Shown here piece by piece: positions 42,072-53,458 of a stretch of DNA of 64,000 nucleotides. The DNA comes from Corynespora cassiicola (lineage: Eukaryota; Ascomycota; Dothideomycetes; Pleosporales; Corynesporascaceae). Made by a program: the position numbers and the translations under genes. The notes under the pieces are model-generated. The model worked only from the letters and a program-made list of their open reading frames with translations. It did not search any database and was not told where the DNA came from. Position 1 is the first letter of the stretch. Each line of letters opens with the position of its first letter. The stretch covers positions 1,116,001-1,180,000 of the forward strand of contig JAEUWY010000001.1 in the NCBI GenBank assembly GCA_022059125.1, read 5' to 3'.

Positions 42072-43221
42072 ATGGCCAACCAAATGCACGACATCGAACT
42101 CAATGATATCGATAAAGATAAGCGGAAGGGACCTCCGGAAGACACAGAATACAAACCATTTGACTGGAAAAGGTTCTTCCTGACTCCAAAATACATCCGT
42201 AAGTACGCTGGATTCCCTCGTATCTGTTCGGAACAGCAATTGATGTCAGCTACAGCATGGCATATCCTTGGAATCGGAATCGCGGTCGCAACCGCGATGC
42301 TTTCAATACACCATGACCAAGTCGTCGCAGTGAGTAGCAACCTCCACGTTCACCCACTGAGATTCTGACGATTTCAGGCCCTACGACCCTTTTCTGAAAA
42401 ACTGCGCGACATTCCTGCGGGCTGGCTTATTCCCCTTGCAATTCTCTTTGTCATTTCCTTCCCGCCTCTCTTCGGTCACGAGATCGTCGCGCTGCTTTGC
42501 GGTGTGGTATGGGGACTCTGGATTGGCTTTGCGATTGTCGCCGCAGGCACGTTCCTTGGTGAAAGTAAGTTCCATGAACACAAGTCTGCGCAATCCGAAT
42601 TTATACTAACAGTTCTGTCAGTTGGCACATGGTTCGCATTCAAGCACCTCCTCCGGCGCAAAGCGCAAAAGCTCGAACGCACAAACCTCAACTACGGAGC
42701 CCTCGCGCGCCTCACACGCGACGGCGGATTCTGGGTACGCTCACCGCACTCCACCCCCATTGAATCGCATATGCTAACACCAAACCCCGCAGATCGTCCT
42801 AATCATCCGCTTCTCCGCCATTCCCTCGCACTTCAGCACCGCCGTATTCTCCACCTGCGACGTCAACTTCTGGCACTTCTTCATCGCGACCTTCATCTCG
42901 CTGCCCAAGCAAATATTCCTCGTCTACCTCGGCGTCCTGCTCGTGCAGAAGCAAGAAGAAGGGCCCGGCAAGATCATCATGTTCGGAGCCGTCTTCATCG
43001 TCACCATCGCCATGGGCATCTGGATCTGGATCAAGATGAAGAAGATCAAGAAGGTGCTGCTCGAGGAGCAGGAGGAGCGGCGCGTGCGCAGGATGCAAGA
43101 GGAGGTCCGCGCCATGGACGAAAAGGAGCGGAGTGGGGCTGGGGCCGTGGGGTGGAGAGCTGGGGACAGGGAGGAGGATAGGTGGGCGCAGCCCAGTCAG
43201 CCGTACGGACGGTCGTTGTAG
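42072..43221 (+). CDS. tvp38: Tvp38/TMEM64-family (VTT, SNARE-associated) membrane protein
   Basis: Five exons: 42072-42198, 42250-42329, 42378-42564, 42622-42734 and 42793-43221, giving 311 residues. Family members are multi-pass Golgi/ER proteins with the VTT (DedA-like) fold, now linked to lipid scrambling and vesicle traffic. The acidic N-terminus leads to FFLTPKY, then a membrane helix (WHILGIGIAVATAMLSIHH). The VTT core follows: GWLIPLAILFVISFPPLFGHEIVALLCG, FAIVAAGTFLGE, GTWFAFKHLLR, IRFSAIPSHFSTAVFSTCD and LPKQIFLVYLGVLL. The FxxRFSAIPSHFST and GxxxGE motifs are diagnostic. A last helix (FGAVFIVTIAMGIWIWIKMKK) is followed by a charged coiled tail. Intron 1 (51 nt, gtaagt...cag) has no stop in frame. 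Confidence 0.92.
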
Positions 43222-44374
43222 ACCTCTCGTGCGATGCTGTTTTTTTCTTTCTTTCTTGTTCATTCTATATTCTTGGGGTTTTGGAGGCACGTTGATGGTA
43301 ATGATGACACGACTCTCTTTCATCCGGCTGGAACCTGTATATCTAGGGTATCTGTACATATCGCCCCAGCGCGCTTTTGCTTTACGCGCTTGGAAGGCGG
43401 CGGAAAAGGAAAAAAGTTTCTTGCACCATTCACCCCTATGTTCCCCCCCTCTCGCATCGAGATGGTGAAGTTTGGGGTTGTGACTTGAGGGCTAATGTGT
43501 TGGAGCTTGCTTGGAGAAAGGGATTGCAGTGATGGGTTCGCGTTTCGTGGTCTCCATAAATAGATTGGTGGAGTCTGGACGCGACGTGTATGGGACTGTG
43601 CCGTGGGGATGGGCCGAGGCGAGAGCGAGGTGGGAAGGGACGCGTACCCTTGTGCAGATCTTATGAACGGCGGGCTTGGGGGCAATGCTTGCATCAACCT
43701 GTGTGGAATGAGTCGATCTCATGGTGAGGACCCGCAACGCTGAAGAGATGGGAAAATATTATGAAATACTCCAGATACAGACTCAATGTCGCACGGCGGG
43801 TGAGTTACTGGTGCAAGCACGATCGCAATTTTCTATTACTGGAGGTTCCTCGCAGGGGAGGAAACACGCGACAAATGAAGTACACAAATAAAGCCCACAA
43901 AAGACTGGTGAAAGCGCTGTTGCTAAAAATCCCACACAGGTATAAGAATAGGTGGGGAAATACTTCCTTGCAGCCGTTGAGTGAAAAATTCCAAATATAG
44001 TTCGAATATTTTAGCTATCAGCCGTTCAAAATACATTTCTCACACCAAAATACAAAAATGTACTTTTCTACCTACCTAGGTAGGTGCCTGGTAAATACCT
44101 AAGTGATACCGCGTGGGCGACACAAAACCACGTGATCATTGGAAAATGGATTTTCCAAATGGCGTCCTAGTGAAATGGGCTGTCATTCACCTTCACTCAG
44201 CTAGCACTGTAAACAGTCTGCAACGTTTTAAACAACATTTCTCCTCTTGATAAACACATCTTACCCACAACACTCCCTCCCAGCTTGTCAATTCAACCAA
44301 CCCTTTACACTCGTTCCAAACCGTAGCACATTCTCTTGGTTTCCAATTGGCTTTTTCAATTGACTTGGATCAAG
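43222..44374. other. Intergenic region
   Basis: No supportable gene. The second half is AT-richer and contains the perfect palindrome at 44070-44085, 290 bp before the F-box gene start. Confidence 0.5.
44070..44085. promoter_or_regulatory. 16-bp perfect palindrome with ACCTAGGT core
   Basis: ACCTACCTAGGTAGGT equals its own reverse complement. A second 16-bp palindrome with the same 8-bp core occurs upstream of dug3 (51624-51639). A binding site for a dimeric regulator is possible, but this is inference. Confidence 0.5.
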
Positions 44375-45514
44375 ATGCCACCCGTTGTCTCACTTATAGA
44401 GACTTTTCCAACAGAGATATTGGAGAAGCTACTTCTTTATTCCAACAACATCAACTTCCCACTTAGTAGCCATGTTATTGGCCGAAACGTCGGGACCCCC
44501 AAGGCCTTCAGAGCTATGAGCATGCGGATCATTTTCTTCTCAGAAATCGAAGAGTCCAAGGTCAAAAGCGAACAGGACTTGTGGTCCAATCCCGACGACA
44601 TTCCACGCTGCAAGCTCCTCGCTGGGAAATTCATGACCTTCGATCGCTTCAAGGAGTACATGGAGATCTACTTGGGTACGCTTCATCTTCCGTACTGCAA
44701 GCTGGCTCCGGACACGGTGTCACAGATCGTCCAGTTTCTTCACTACAGCGATCAGAAAGTCAATGGGAAGCATTACTTTATCGAAAATCACGAAATTCTT
44801 GGTCGCGATCTCTCGGCTGCTCTTGCGTTTGACATTAAGCTGCCCGACTTCACCGGCACTCGTCTTCCCAACGACCTCCTCCAGCCCCCATTCACCGACG
44901 AAAAAATCCGTACTCTCCATATGCGCCTCCGTCTCAATGCGAGCGCTACATTGGAGCAGCGCAGTGCTATTGTGTACAACAAGAACGAAGTTACGGATGC
45001 GGCTCTGGTGCACCCGAACCCCATGCTGATTGCATGCTTCGTGTCCACTCCAATTGGGCTCCCGATCACCACTGGCTTGATTCGTAAGGCTGTCTGCGAT
45101 CTCGGCGCACCCTTGACCACGTTGAACGTCCTCCTCAAGAGCAAGTACATGGAATCTCCTATTGAATCATACTGGAACATGAAGCCGGCAGATCGCTCTC
45201 TCTACGCCCCCACTACCCACTCCGAAATCAAGAAAATCGAGGCTTGGGCCAACGAACAGAGGAACAAGTCGAACAGGAAAGCACTCACGACCGAGGTTTT
45301 GCTGATGGAGCGAGGCATCCTCAACTACGATGCTGGGATTGCCTACCAGGTTCCCCTGTCAGAAATTGATCTGAAGACGCCTGCCATTCCCGAGGGTGTA
45401 TTTCCAGGATGCTATGTCTACACGGAGTATAGTGTTCGTTCTTCATTCGATGAACGCTACTTTAGGAAGGGACGCGTTCCAGATGCGACTCCTGATGAAT
45501 TACATGATGAGTAA
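44375..45514 (+). CDS. F-box-like protein
   Basis: Single exon, 379 residues from the ATG at 44375; an earlier in-frame start would add 13 leader-like residues. The N-terminus (IETFPTEILEKLLLYSNNINFPLSSHVIGR, described here in part as FPTEILEKLLLYSNN) is a divergent F-box of the kind expanded in filamentous ascomycetes. The C-terminal two thirds has no recognised repeats, but includes ACFVSTPIGLPITTGLIRKAV, a short stretch common in this expanded family. F-box proteins recruit substrates to SCF ubiquitin ligases; the substrate is unknown. Confidence 0.75.
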   Translation: MPPVVSLIETFPTEILEKLLLYSNNINFPLSSHVIGRNVGTPKAFRAMSMRIIFFSEIEESKVKSEQDLWSNPDDIPRCKLLAGKFMTFDRFKEYMEIYLGTLHLPYCKLAPDTVSQIVQFLHYSDQKVNGKHYFIENHEILGRDLSAALAFDIKLPDFTGTRLPNDLLQPPFTDEKIRTLHMRLRLNASATLEQRSAIVYNKNEVTDAALVHPNPMLIACFVSTPIGLPITTGLIRKAVCDLGAPLTTLNVLLKSKYMESPIESYWNMKPADRSLYAPTTHSEIKKIEAWANEQRNKSNRKALTTEVLLMERGILNYDAGIAYQVPLSEIDLKTPAIPEGVFPGCYVYTEYSVRSSFDERYFRKGRVPDATPDELHDE

Positions 45515-45833
45515 CGGACATGGTCGAGTTGTTTGATTCCAAGGTGCGCCCCCAAGGATCTCTAACAAGGCTTGATGTTTTTACTCACTATAGGTGGTCG
45601 AAGGCCTGTCTATATGGGTTGGGGACCTCGTTGAATTACAGGAAAAGGTGGTTAATAATCAGCTTGGAATAATAAATGACCATTGAACTTCTGAGAAAAT
45701 GTGCAATTACGACTACCAAAAAAAAATACTAATCTGAACTAAATCTCACTCTATAGCTAGGCGCACATTTTTCTCTCTACCAAATTGCCTTCCTTAGCGA
45801 CGAAACCTGGTCCTGCACTCTCATTTACGAACA
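45515..45833. other. Intergenic region
   Basis: No gene seen. AT-rich, with a run of eight A at about 45719-45726. Confidence 0.5.
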
Positions 45834-46628
45834 CTAGGTCCCATTCGCGGGCTGGGTATACTCGAAACCATCTATAGTCGTGATGAGTGTGCCTTTAGCC
45901 CCCGTAAGATTGACCATGACGTCAATCTGCAAGTGGAGGCCACCGGGCTTGTCTTCTTAGTGGCATTGACGGCACCCGACTGCACCAGGTCGCTGAATCA
46001 ATCCAGACGCACGATCGACTGGTTTAGTGACAATATCTCTTTCGTTACATTCTCGTACCAGTTGAGAAAGTGGTGAACATCGTCAGAAAAGTTGCTTCAC
46101 TCAACGGCGACGCCAGAGATGCCGCTCGCGCCTCCAATGACCTCGACCTTGTCAACGTCCGACACTTTTCCATGAAGGTCATAGAACCCAGGATTAGGCC
46201 TAACGAGTACAGACGTCTGTGAAACAGGAGCAAAGGGGGTGGTCCAAGGAATTGTGCTTGGGACTTCGAAGACAGGAGGCAGCTTCGGCGTCCAATCAGT
46301 CAGCCGCGCAACCATGACCCGATACTCTGCCAGGCCAGGAGATATCGAGGTCGGGAGATGTCGAGATCGGGCATGGCAGAGGGTTGACTCCTCTACCCTC
46401 TGGATGAACGACCAAAGTCTCCCAGTATGTAATTTTCGTACCGTCAGGCGAAAAGTCTGGATCCGCTCTTCCGTTCCAGTTCGGATCAGACCCTTCTCCC
46501 GCGTTAATTCGCTGCTCAAAGTAGTCCCCCCAGCCGCCATTATGATCCATGAGCCATGGCAGGAAGACACGTCTCAGCTCATCGTTTCTGGTTGAAGAAG
46601 CCATGGTGACAGCCCGAAAAGTACATCC
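45834..46628 (-). pseudogene. Saponin-hydrolase-like beta-propeller protein, decayed and 5'-truncated
   Basis: Across this interval the minus strand encodes consecutive segments recognisable from fungal saponin hydrolases and TolB-like propeller proteins. From the 5' side these are ASTRN-like start, DPNWNGRADPDFSPDGTKI, NPLPCP, YRVMVARL, FEVPSTIPWTTPF, GKVS, SNFSDD, FSDLVQSGAVNATKKTSP and IDVMVNLTG, ending at QPANGT and a TAG at 45834-45836. The segments are broken. A frameshift lies between about 46330 and 46375, in-frame TGA codons at 46097-46099 and 45998-46000, and another frameshift near 45945. The upstream half of the protein is missing, with a stop at 46629-46631. Intact relatives are secreted glycosidases that cleave plant saponins. 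This copy cannot make the enzyme unless these are sequencing errors, which four lesions make unlikely. Confidence 0.8.
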
Positions 46629-46950
46629 TTAGAGTCCTCGAAATGAAAGTTACTTTTTTTACTGTAGAGTCCGTATTAGAGGACCTTTGAGACATGTATA
46701 TGAATTTCTCTCCAGTCCCGTATAGCATCTGGAGCCACATCGCTGAGTAATGGGAACAAATTTAGGTACTCGTTCTAGATCCAAGAATGGATAGGGATAG
46801 AAAAAAAGAGAGGGAAATGAGGTGGTAGAGTTAACTGAAGAAATATTGCTTAGGTATAGCATCTTAAGAGGGTATGCTCCCCACGGCCCTGCAGTTCTGA
46901 GTGGTTCCCTTTCAGTTGTGCCGCGATGTTATGTTGTCGCCGATTAATTC

Positions 46951-47275
46951 GACGTTCTCTTCACGGACAATGATGAAATTCACCGAATGATATTGGAGAT
47001 GGTCTATTCTGGCAAGGCAGATATTGATCCTTTGATGGAATATTCTAAGAGGTGGGTGACCCGAACAGCGAAACGCTTTCTTACATAATGCTCCCTAGGC
47101 GACTAGGTAGAAAATACGTCACAGCTTGAGTGGCATCAAATGCATCATCCGAGAAAAAGAGTTCCTGGTATTTTTTTTTCCATGTGCCATCTGCTTAGAT
47201 GACATGGTCTATCACAAATATCGCCTGCTCGATATGGCATCTACTGTGACGCTCGCCGGGTATCTCAACGCGCGC
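46951..47275 (+). pseudogene. Decayed BTB/POZ-domain fragment
   Basis: Two blocks in different frames resemble consecutive parts of fungal BTB domains. The first (46951-47053) reads DNDEIHRMILEMVYSGKA, like the DDPEIFxRMLEYLYTGDY motif. The second (about 47201-47275) reads DMVYHKYRLLDMASTVTLAG, like the VYxLADKYxxxxLxxLA helix. The region between has stops, and no start codon or continuous frame exists. The similarity was recognised by eye. Confidence 0.4.
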
Positions 47276-47301
47276 TCAAAAACCACACTTTCGCCAGTTT
47301 C

Positions 47302-47709
47302 CTACTCCTGAATCCGCTCAGTCACTGCGCGTCGCATCACCACCAGTTTCGTCTTCGATGTGTCGGCGAAGTTACCTTCCTCTTCCATGATAGCTGATGC
47401 GGCGTCGGAGTTGATAAAGGTGATGAACTGTTGATAGTGCAATTCGTCCTCGAAGGTCATCTCCCCAAAGCAATCCCAGTCCAGCCCATCCTCGCTGCCG
47501 ATCAGAAGCGGAGGGATTCCGGTTGGGCCCTCGCCATCTGTCACATGGTATGTTCGTGTCCACGCCAAGGGATGCACTTTTCCAGCAATCTTCCTGAGGA
47601 GTGGAGCGTAGATTTCTTCATTGTGTCGTCGGAACTCTTCACGTGACACGCCCTCCTTGCGGCAAGCCACAGTCACAAGGAGGAAGGGGTACTTTGTGGT
47701 TTCAACCAT
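47302..47709 (-). CDS. EthD-domain protein (dimeric alpha/beta barrel)
   Basis: Single exon, 135 residues, the usual size for a stand-alone EthD protein. The N-terminal strand and helix carry the typical pattern (FLLVTVACRKEGVSREEFRRHNEEIYAPLLRKIAG, seen as REEFRRHNEEIYAPLLRK). The ARTYHVTDGE-like strand and the second strand-helix unit (DCFGEMTFEDELHYQQFI) follow. EthD-like proteins in fungi act as small cyclases, dehydratases or accessory proteins in polyketide pathways, but no such pathway genes lie nearby. Cytosolic, because no signal peptide is present. Confidence 0.85.
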   Translation of the reverse strand: MVETTKYPFLLVTVACRKEGVSREEFRRHNEEIYAPLLRKIAGKVHPLAWTRTYHVTDGEGPTGIPPLLIGSEDGLDWDCFGEMTFEDELHYQQFITFINSDAASAIMEEEGNFADTSKTKLVVMRRAVTERIQE

Positions 47710-50022
47710 GGTGGAGAAGATGATGGCGTGATGTTAGGGTTCGGTTCCGCGGATGTTGCGTCCCGTCGGTAATGAGTGGGTTTGGTCTGTGTGGTCGGGC
47801 GTCGGGTATGGGGATGGCGTCGGCGCGACTTGGTGAGGACGACAGAAGTTTGGGGGAACAATGGGATTTGAAGAGGTTGATGGCAATTTCTGCGGAGAAA
47901 AAAAAAGGAGGCGGTTCGGCTTCCGCAGCAGCTATATCTAGCCTCTTCTCCATGCATCCGAAGCGTAACCTCATATATCAAGCGCATCGCTTAGGTGGTG
48001 AAGATTGTGGATAGGCTGGCGAGCGGCTCGTTCTTGCGAGGCCAAAAGAAGAATGGTTGCCGTTGATTCACAGGTCGCTGTGCTTTAGGGGTAAAACTCG
48101 GCGATCTCCGGCCCACTTTTGCCACGCTTTCAGCTGCCATTGCCGACTTTGGCCCAGATTTTTATCTAATGAATTAAGGAGAATTCAACATTCCATTGGA
48201 CGTACGCGGTAAGATCCTGTAAATCTTTCTGGGCTTGTATAGATCAATTGGTGTTGGTGTTCCGTTGGCATGAACTCGGCTACGTCATAGGGTTGTGGGC
48301 CTCGAAGTCGGCTCCTAGCACCTAAATTCTCCGCGGCACTGGGCTCCCGGTCTGGATCAAGATCCCTTATTGTACAAATGGGAATGATTATCGCGCCTTT
48401 TTCTAATCGACTATGTCTGAGAATTGACACAGCTCCGACCTATCGCCGGGTCACCGCGGTAGTGCGTTTTCATTGTATCCATCAGATCCTTGAATCGACT
48501 CAAATGCCTCGAACTCTCAGTTTTAGGCTGCTCTGAACCAGGATATAACGTTAAGTTTATCCTGTAATTTCCTTCAAAAAAAAGAAGCTTCAGAGACCCT
48601 GTTGTCGTCCCCACATGGATTACAAATTGGCAAAACTTTCCCCAGTATAAAAGACGGGTTTATGACAGGACCCTCACCATATTCCATTGACTTCAGAGCT
48701 GAAACGTTCCGTATATTCGCAACAAGATGGTATCTACCGATTTCCAAACAGTCATGTGGCAATTTGTGTGGCCTTTACTTTAACAATGAGCAAGAAAGAG
48801 CTTAATAATATGGAGATGAACTGCAGGTCAATCTTTGCGAATTGAATGCCGCTCTTTGAAATAGAGGCGGGGTTTTTTTTGAGGTGATCGGCTTGGTTAA
48901 GTACTTTGATATGAATGAGATTATGAGAATGGCCTCGGGTGCGTCGGGCCTAATTTAGAAGATTCATACATTAATAGCCGACCTACAGCTGGGACATCAA
49001 TTCTACGACGTGTTCACTATGATAAATTGAAGTGATTCGGGCGCAACATATTCTGACCGGTTGTGTTGCTTCTAAAGGGGCTGTATTAAGATGTTATTTG
49101 CACATAATCTGTTGCGTCTTCGTCCATGCCCATGTAGTTATTAATTAGTTCTTTGACAGTACATGTGTTTTCTTCATGTAAATTGATCTTACCTGTGTAA
49201 CGTTTTTGATCTCTCTTAGTGCGCACTACGTGTACGCATTTTGTACCTTCTAATCGAAATCACTAGTGGGTATTTTCAACATGTGTTATGTTAGAGCCTC
49301 TGATAAGCAAAATATAGATTGAGGTTGTTTCAATTTTCTTAGCCGGGATCCGGGACACCGTGCGACGTTATGCATAGAGACCACAATGAGACGACAGAAG
49401 TTATACAAAACCAATCAGGCATAAATAGAGGGAAGTAGTGTTGATTTTTTCGGTGCCTCGTTATGATTTTAGTAATACTTGTAGTTTGTCCATCTTCCTT
49501 AAAGCCAGAGTAAGGATCAAGATTAAGGTTCAGGCAAACCATAGCCGCACCAACAGCTATTTTTGTCAAGCCCAGGGTAGAAACACCTCAGTGATTAGAC
49601 CAAACCCTATTTGAAGGCACTTTCAGTATTAAAAAATGAAGGTCCTGAAGTTCTACGGACATGTAGATTTGGGATGAGATCTCCGATGTATCATTTTTGG
49701 GGATACCTTAGCCACGGCCTGAATTGGTTGCACAAAAGGTTACCAAAGAGCGAGAGGAAGAGAACTAGACTCGAATAAACGCTATGAAGATTGCAAAAAT
49801 CACCCTTCACTTTGCAAACTTCATACAAAATCAAGTCATGATTTCATTCTCGATGCATAGTAGCATTGCCGAGGGGAGAAGTAGTAGTATTGTACCAGAT
49901 ACGGAACATTCAACATGTCATGTTCATGGAATGATGCTCCCAATCCTGGGATACTGCCATCATGTAACAAGTGAGTGTGGCCCTGAGCACATCTGGTCCG
50001 GCAACTATTGGACCATGCAGTT
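47710..50022. other. Long intergenic region
   Basis: No supportable gene in 2.3 kb. Between about 48840 and 49320 the sequence is AT-rich. Short frames near 48185-48430, 48600-48800 and 49339-49569 lack motifs. Confidence 0.45.
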
Positions 50023-51137
50023 TCACTTGCTGGCCTGCTCACTCGCATCCTTTGCGTTCAAGCTTTGATCGTATTGGATCTCGACCTGGGTTTCCACACC
50101 CTGGTTATCCACCGTAAGGGCACAGTTCCTTTCAATCAGGTGCCACTCTTTCTCATCGTACGTGGTCGGCTCGCTGGCAATGATGGTATGTTTTCCATAC
50201 ATATCTTCCTCAGTCTTGATAGCCCTCTCGTTGAGAATGTCTTTCGAGTCAGGGTGGCCAGGGAACTTTCCGTTCAGGGTACGACCAGCAGATTCAGACC
50301 AATACAGCGATGGCGGTTGTTGCATCGCGTGATTACGAAAGCGTATCGCGACCATCTGAGTGCCATCAGTGGTACAAAAATTGAGAGAGTTCGGTGTTCG
50401 CTTTGTTCCCAGTCTGTTCTTTTGAAGCTCCAGGATTTGTACGGCAGTCTTGACCATGGCGTTTAGCATTTCACTTAGAGGGTACGTCTTCTGCCACGTA
50501 TCCTTGCCGCCATGGTTGGTGAGATTCGTCAAGTACAATGCGGCGGCATGTTCTGAATCGGTTGAACCGAAGATGTTACAGTAGGCGTCGAACGAAAGAA
50601 GGTCTGTCAGGTCACGCCTGATGGCAGAGAAATCAGAGACGACGCCGTTGTGCATAAAAGTATGTCTGCCAAAGACAAAAGGGTGCGAGTTGACTTGGGT
50701 GACGACGCTTCCGCTACTTGCTCGGATGTGAGCAAAAACACAGTTTGTTTCGGTATTATCACACAGCGACCGGAAATTGAAATCGTTAATGGGTGGTGAT
50801 TGGCTCTTATATAGAGCGGGTCGTGTGCCGTCGATTTGTTTAATATAAGAGTTTGCAGCACCTGTGTACCATGCAATTCCTAGGCCGTCCATATTAAGGA
50901 GCGAGTTTCGCATGCGGATGAGGCCATCTGAGCTATGATCGAGATCTTTTTCCTTGTCATGCGGGAGGAGGCCTGGAAGATAGTGCTCGGAACTTTTTTT
51001 TTTGGTTAGCCATGCAATCGATAAAATCACATGTAATTGGATTACCATTGCTTGCTAATGCTATTGGCCGGTGTGATGAGGACATCAGAAAGGAGGCACG
51101 GCTCGCTTGGGGAAATGTAGGCAAACCATCGACACAT
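50023..51137 (-). CDS. dug3: Dug3-like class II glutamine amidotransferase (glutathione degradation)
   Basis: Exons on the minus strand are 51046-51137 and 50023-50992 (intron gtaatc...ctaacc...aag, 53 nt), giving 353 residues. The protein starts MCRWFAYIS; Cys2 becomes the N-terminal nucleophile after Met removal, as in all class II amidotransferases. Further family motifs are NMDGLGIAWY, CVFAHIRASSGSVV, NSHPFVFGRHTFMHNG and GSTDSEHAAALY. In yeast, Dug3 forms the Dug2-Dug3 complex that opens the gamma-glutamyl bond of glutathione; Dug1 and Dug2 are not in this window. The length matches. The C-terminal GKHTIIASEPTTYDEKEWHLIE is also conserved. Confidence 0.93.
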
Positions 51138-53458
51138 GACTGGAAAGGATAGTCTGGAAATACGAAGAAGTTTTTTTTTACTCGGGAGTTGGAGGCTCTT
51201 CGAAAGAGTGGTTATCGCTGCGAGGATGGGTCTATTGAATGATAAGGACTGGTGAATGAGGTCCGATACAATAGATGATTTAGCGAAGCGCTGCAGGATT
51301 GTTTCTAGCACGGGAACTAATCTAAGCCGAATGGTTGATTAGACGCGTTGCATGGGATCGGTGGATGGAACCATGGAGGTGGTGAGTGTGAGGGGTTAGA
51401 TCAAATAGTGGGGCTAAACACTTACACGTGATCTATCTGGGTCATGGCTCCCAGGTGACTACATTTGCACATGTAGTGTCCGGCGCTTCCCTAAGTCTAA
51501 GCAACGAAGAAAAGGTAATATAATCGTTTTTGTTTTGAGTCGGGCAAACGGACAGCATTAAAGTCTCTTTACGTTGGAGGTAGTCATGCTTTATGCGGCA
51601 TATACACGTACAGGTGCCTATTCGAGTACCTAGGTACTCAGGTGAGGTACGCGAGTACTTTACCCCCAGATTCACGCCTGAAAGAGGCCAGTTTTTATAT
51701 TTTTTTTCCCCAAGCATTCCCTTTGCGAAGCCGAGCATCAAGGGAAAAACCTCGAGAGCTCAATTTTGTCCCATGTGGTGGTTAACTCCCTTCAACTAAA
51801 GGCTTACTGTCTTATCGTCAGCTCATATACTGTGTCTGCCAGATACCAAGCCTGGTTAGATAGCCTGAACTCAGGTGAAGAACACTGCAGCCCCTCGATT
51901 TGGAAGATTTTGAGGCGATGAATCATCCGTAGGCTCTGCCGGAGTGCGACTTCCCCATGGAGAAATCACGGCCCGGCCTGCATTGGCTACAATCTTTATC
52001 ACAACCTCACCTCCTGGCTTCGTTGTCATGTCACCGCCTTTCGCACATTCAGTTGCTGACTGCTGGGTTTCTGCATCGATCCAAGCCCGCGGGCTGCACG
52101 AGTTGGCCGCGCCACGACGATCGCGAGCAAGGCCAGCGACACGGGAAAACAGCCCCAAGTCCGTGCGTGGCGTGGTTTAGATGGATGTGGGTGAGCAATG
52201 TTTGTGAGATAAATTTACACTTTAAGACTGACTGACCCAGCCACATCAGCTGTCAACTACGCTGCCTTCTTTTGTCAGATTCGAGGCAGAATGATCGTCG
52301 TCGGCACTCCCATTGCCCCGCCGGTGACGGCTCACCTAGGCGGATTTTGACATGCATCCAAAACCACTCGAATCATTCGCGCAGGATAAGAACCGCCGCG
52401 ATCCTCACAAACGGCCACCGTTTCTTAACATGAACCGTCGCCAGTACTGCGCGGCTGGTGCTGGCCAGGCTGCCGTTGGCGATATGCACGTCGACTGCAC
52501 GAGGCTGTGCTAGAGCAGATTCACGCCCGGCATGCAGGCGCTGCGCAAGGCCCCGATGGCAAAGTCGATGCTGGCTGGACTGGATTGTGGGAGTAATTGG
52601 CTATCCGGACTTGTCCAGTCTGAATCTCTTGGTCCCACTGGAGGATTCTGGGATCGGGATCCGATACGTCCATCGCATTCTGGCACTCTCGCGTGCTTTT
52701 GCGGACAGGAGCACTGTCCGTGGCCACCATGGGCGTCGGCCGGCGCCCTGCGAAGCAGCCTAGGAAGCATCGAGTTGGGTCACGTTCATGATCGGACTAA
52801 CCCACGCGCTCGGTCCAGGCAGGCCTGCCATGCGACGTTTCAACACCCTCGAGTGAGCCAGGGCGAAAAATTTCGCCTTAGCTGACTGACTAAGGCGAGG
52901 CCGACAAGAAAGGCAAAGAAACGCATGCTTGATTGGGGCGCCCCAAGCGGGGTCGCTCGACGGCGGCTTGCGGCTGGGGGGTTGTAGTGAAAACTCTTCC
53001 ATGAGCCGAAGATCCATGCCCAGCCCCGCGGGTATCTGCACCAAGGCTTGATACGGTTAGCCACCTCCGGTGCGCCCAGAATCCGCCTAACCCTTTTTGC
53101 TGGTAGTAACATTGCGCCCGGGATCCATGAACTGGGTAACTGGGGAGTTGGCCCGCCGTCTGCAGTGTATAAAGACCCTGGGATCGACTGGATTTCGGTC
53201 TGACAGGGCTCTCTCTGCTCAAGCATACGCTCTCGTGCCCGCCATTCACTTCATTGCTGAAGGGCTTCCGTTTCACCTCGCCCACCTCACGCAACTCTTT
53301 ATATCGATACGCCACCAAAAGCAACCGTTTGTATCGACCCCCAAGCAACCCTCCGCAACGCTTCCAAAGCGACCTCACCTTCAGCCTCACGCGACAACTC
53401 CCCTGCGACCTATTCCCATCCGATACTACCTACGCGACAAATCCCTTTTGCAGCAACC
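51138..53458. other. Long intergenic region between divergent genes
   Basis: No supportable gene in 2.3 kb. It contains the palindrome at 51624-51639. The final 200 bp are C/A-rich and look like a promoter and leader of the permease gene. Confidence 0.45.
51624..51639. promoter_or_regulatory. 16-bp perfect palindrome with ACCTAGGT core
   Basis: GAGTACCTAGGTACTC is a perfect palindrome, 487 bp before the dug3 ATG on the minus strand. It is followed within 20 bp by a GAGTAC copy. It shares ACCTAGGT with 44070-44085. Confidence 0.5.

Noticed and set aside
42504..43181. 225-codon frame across tvp38 exons
   Set aside because: It reads through two real introns. After 42734 it becomes an Arg/His/Leu-rich shadow of the VTT-domain exon.
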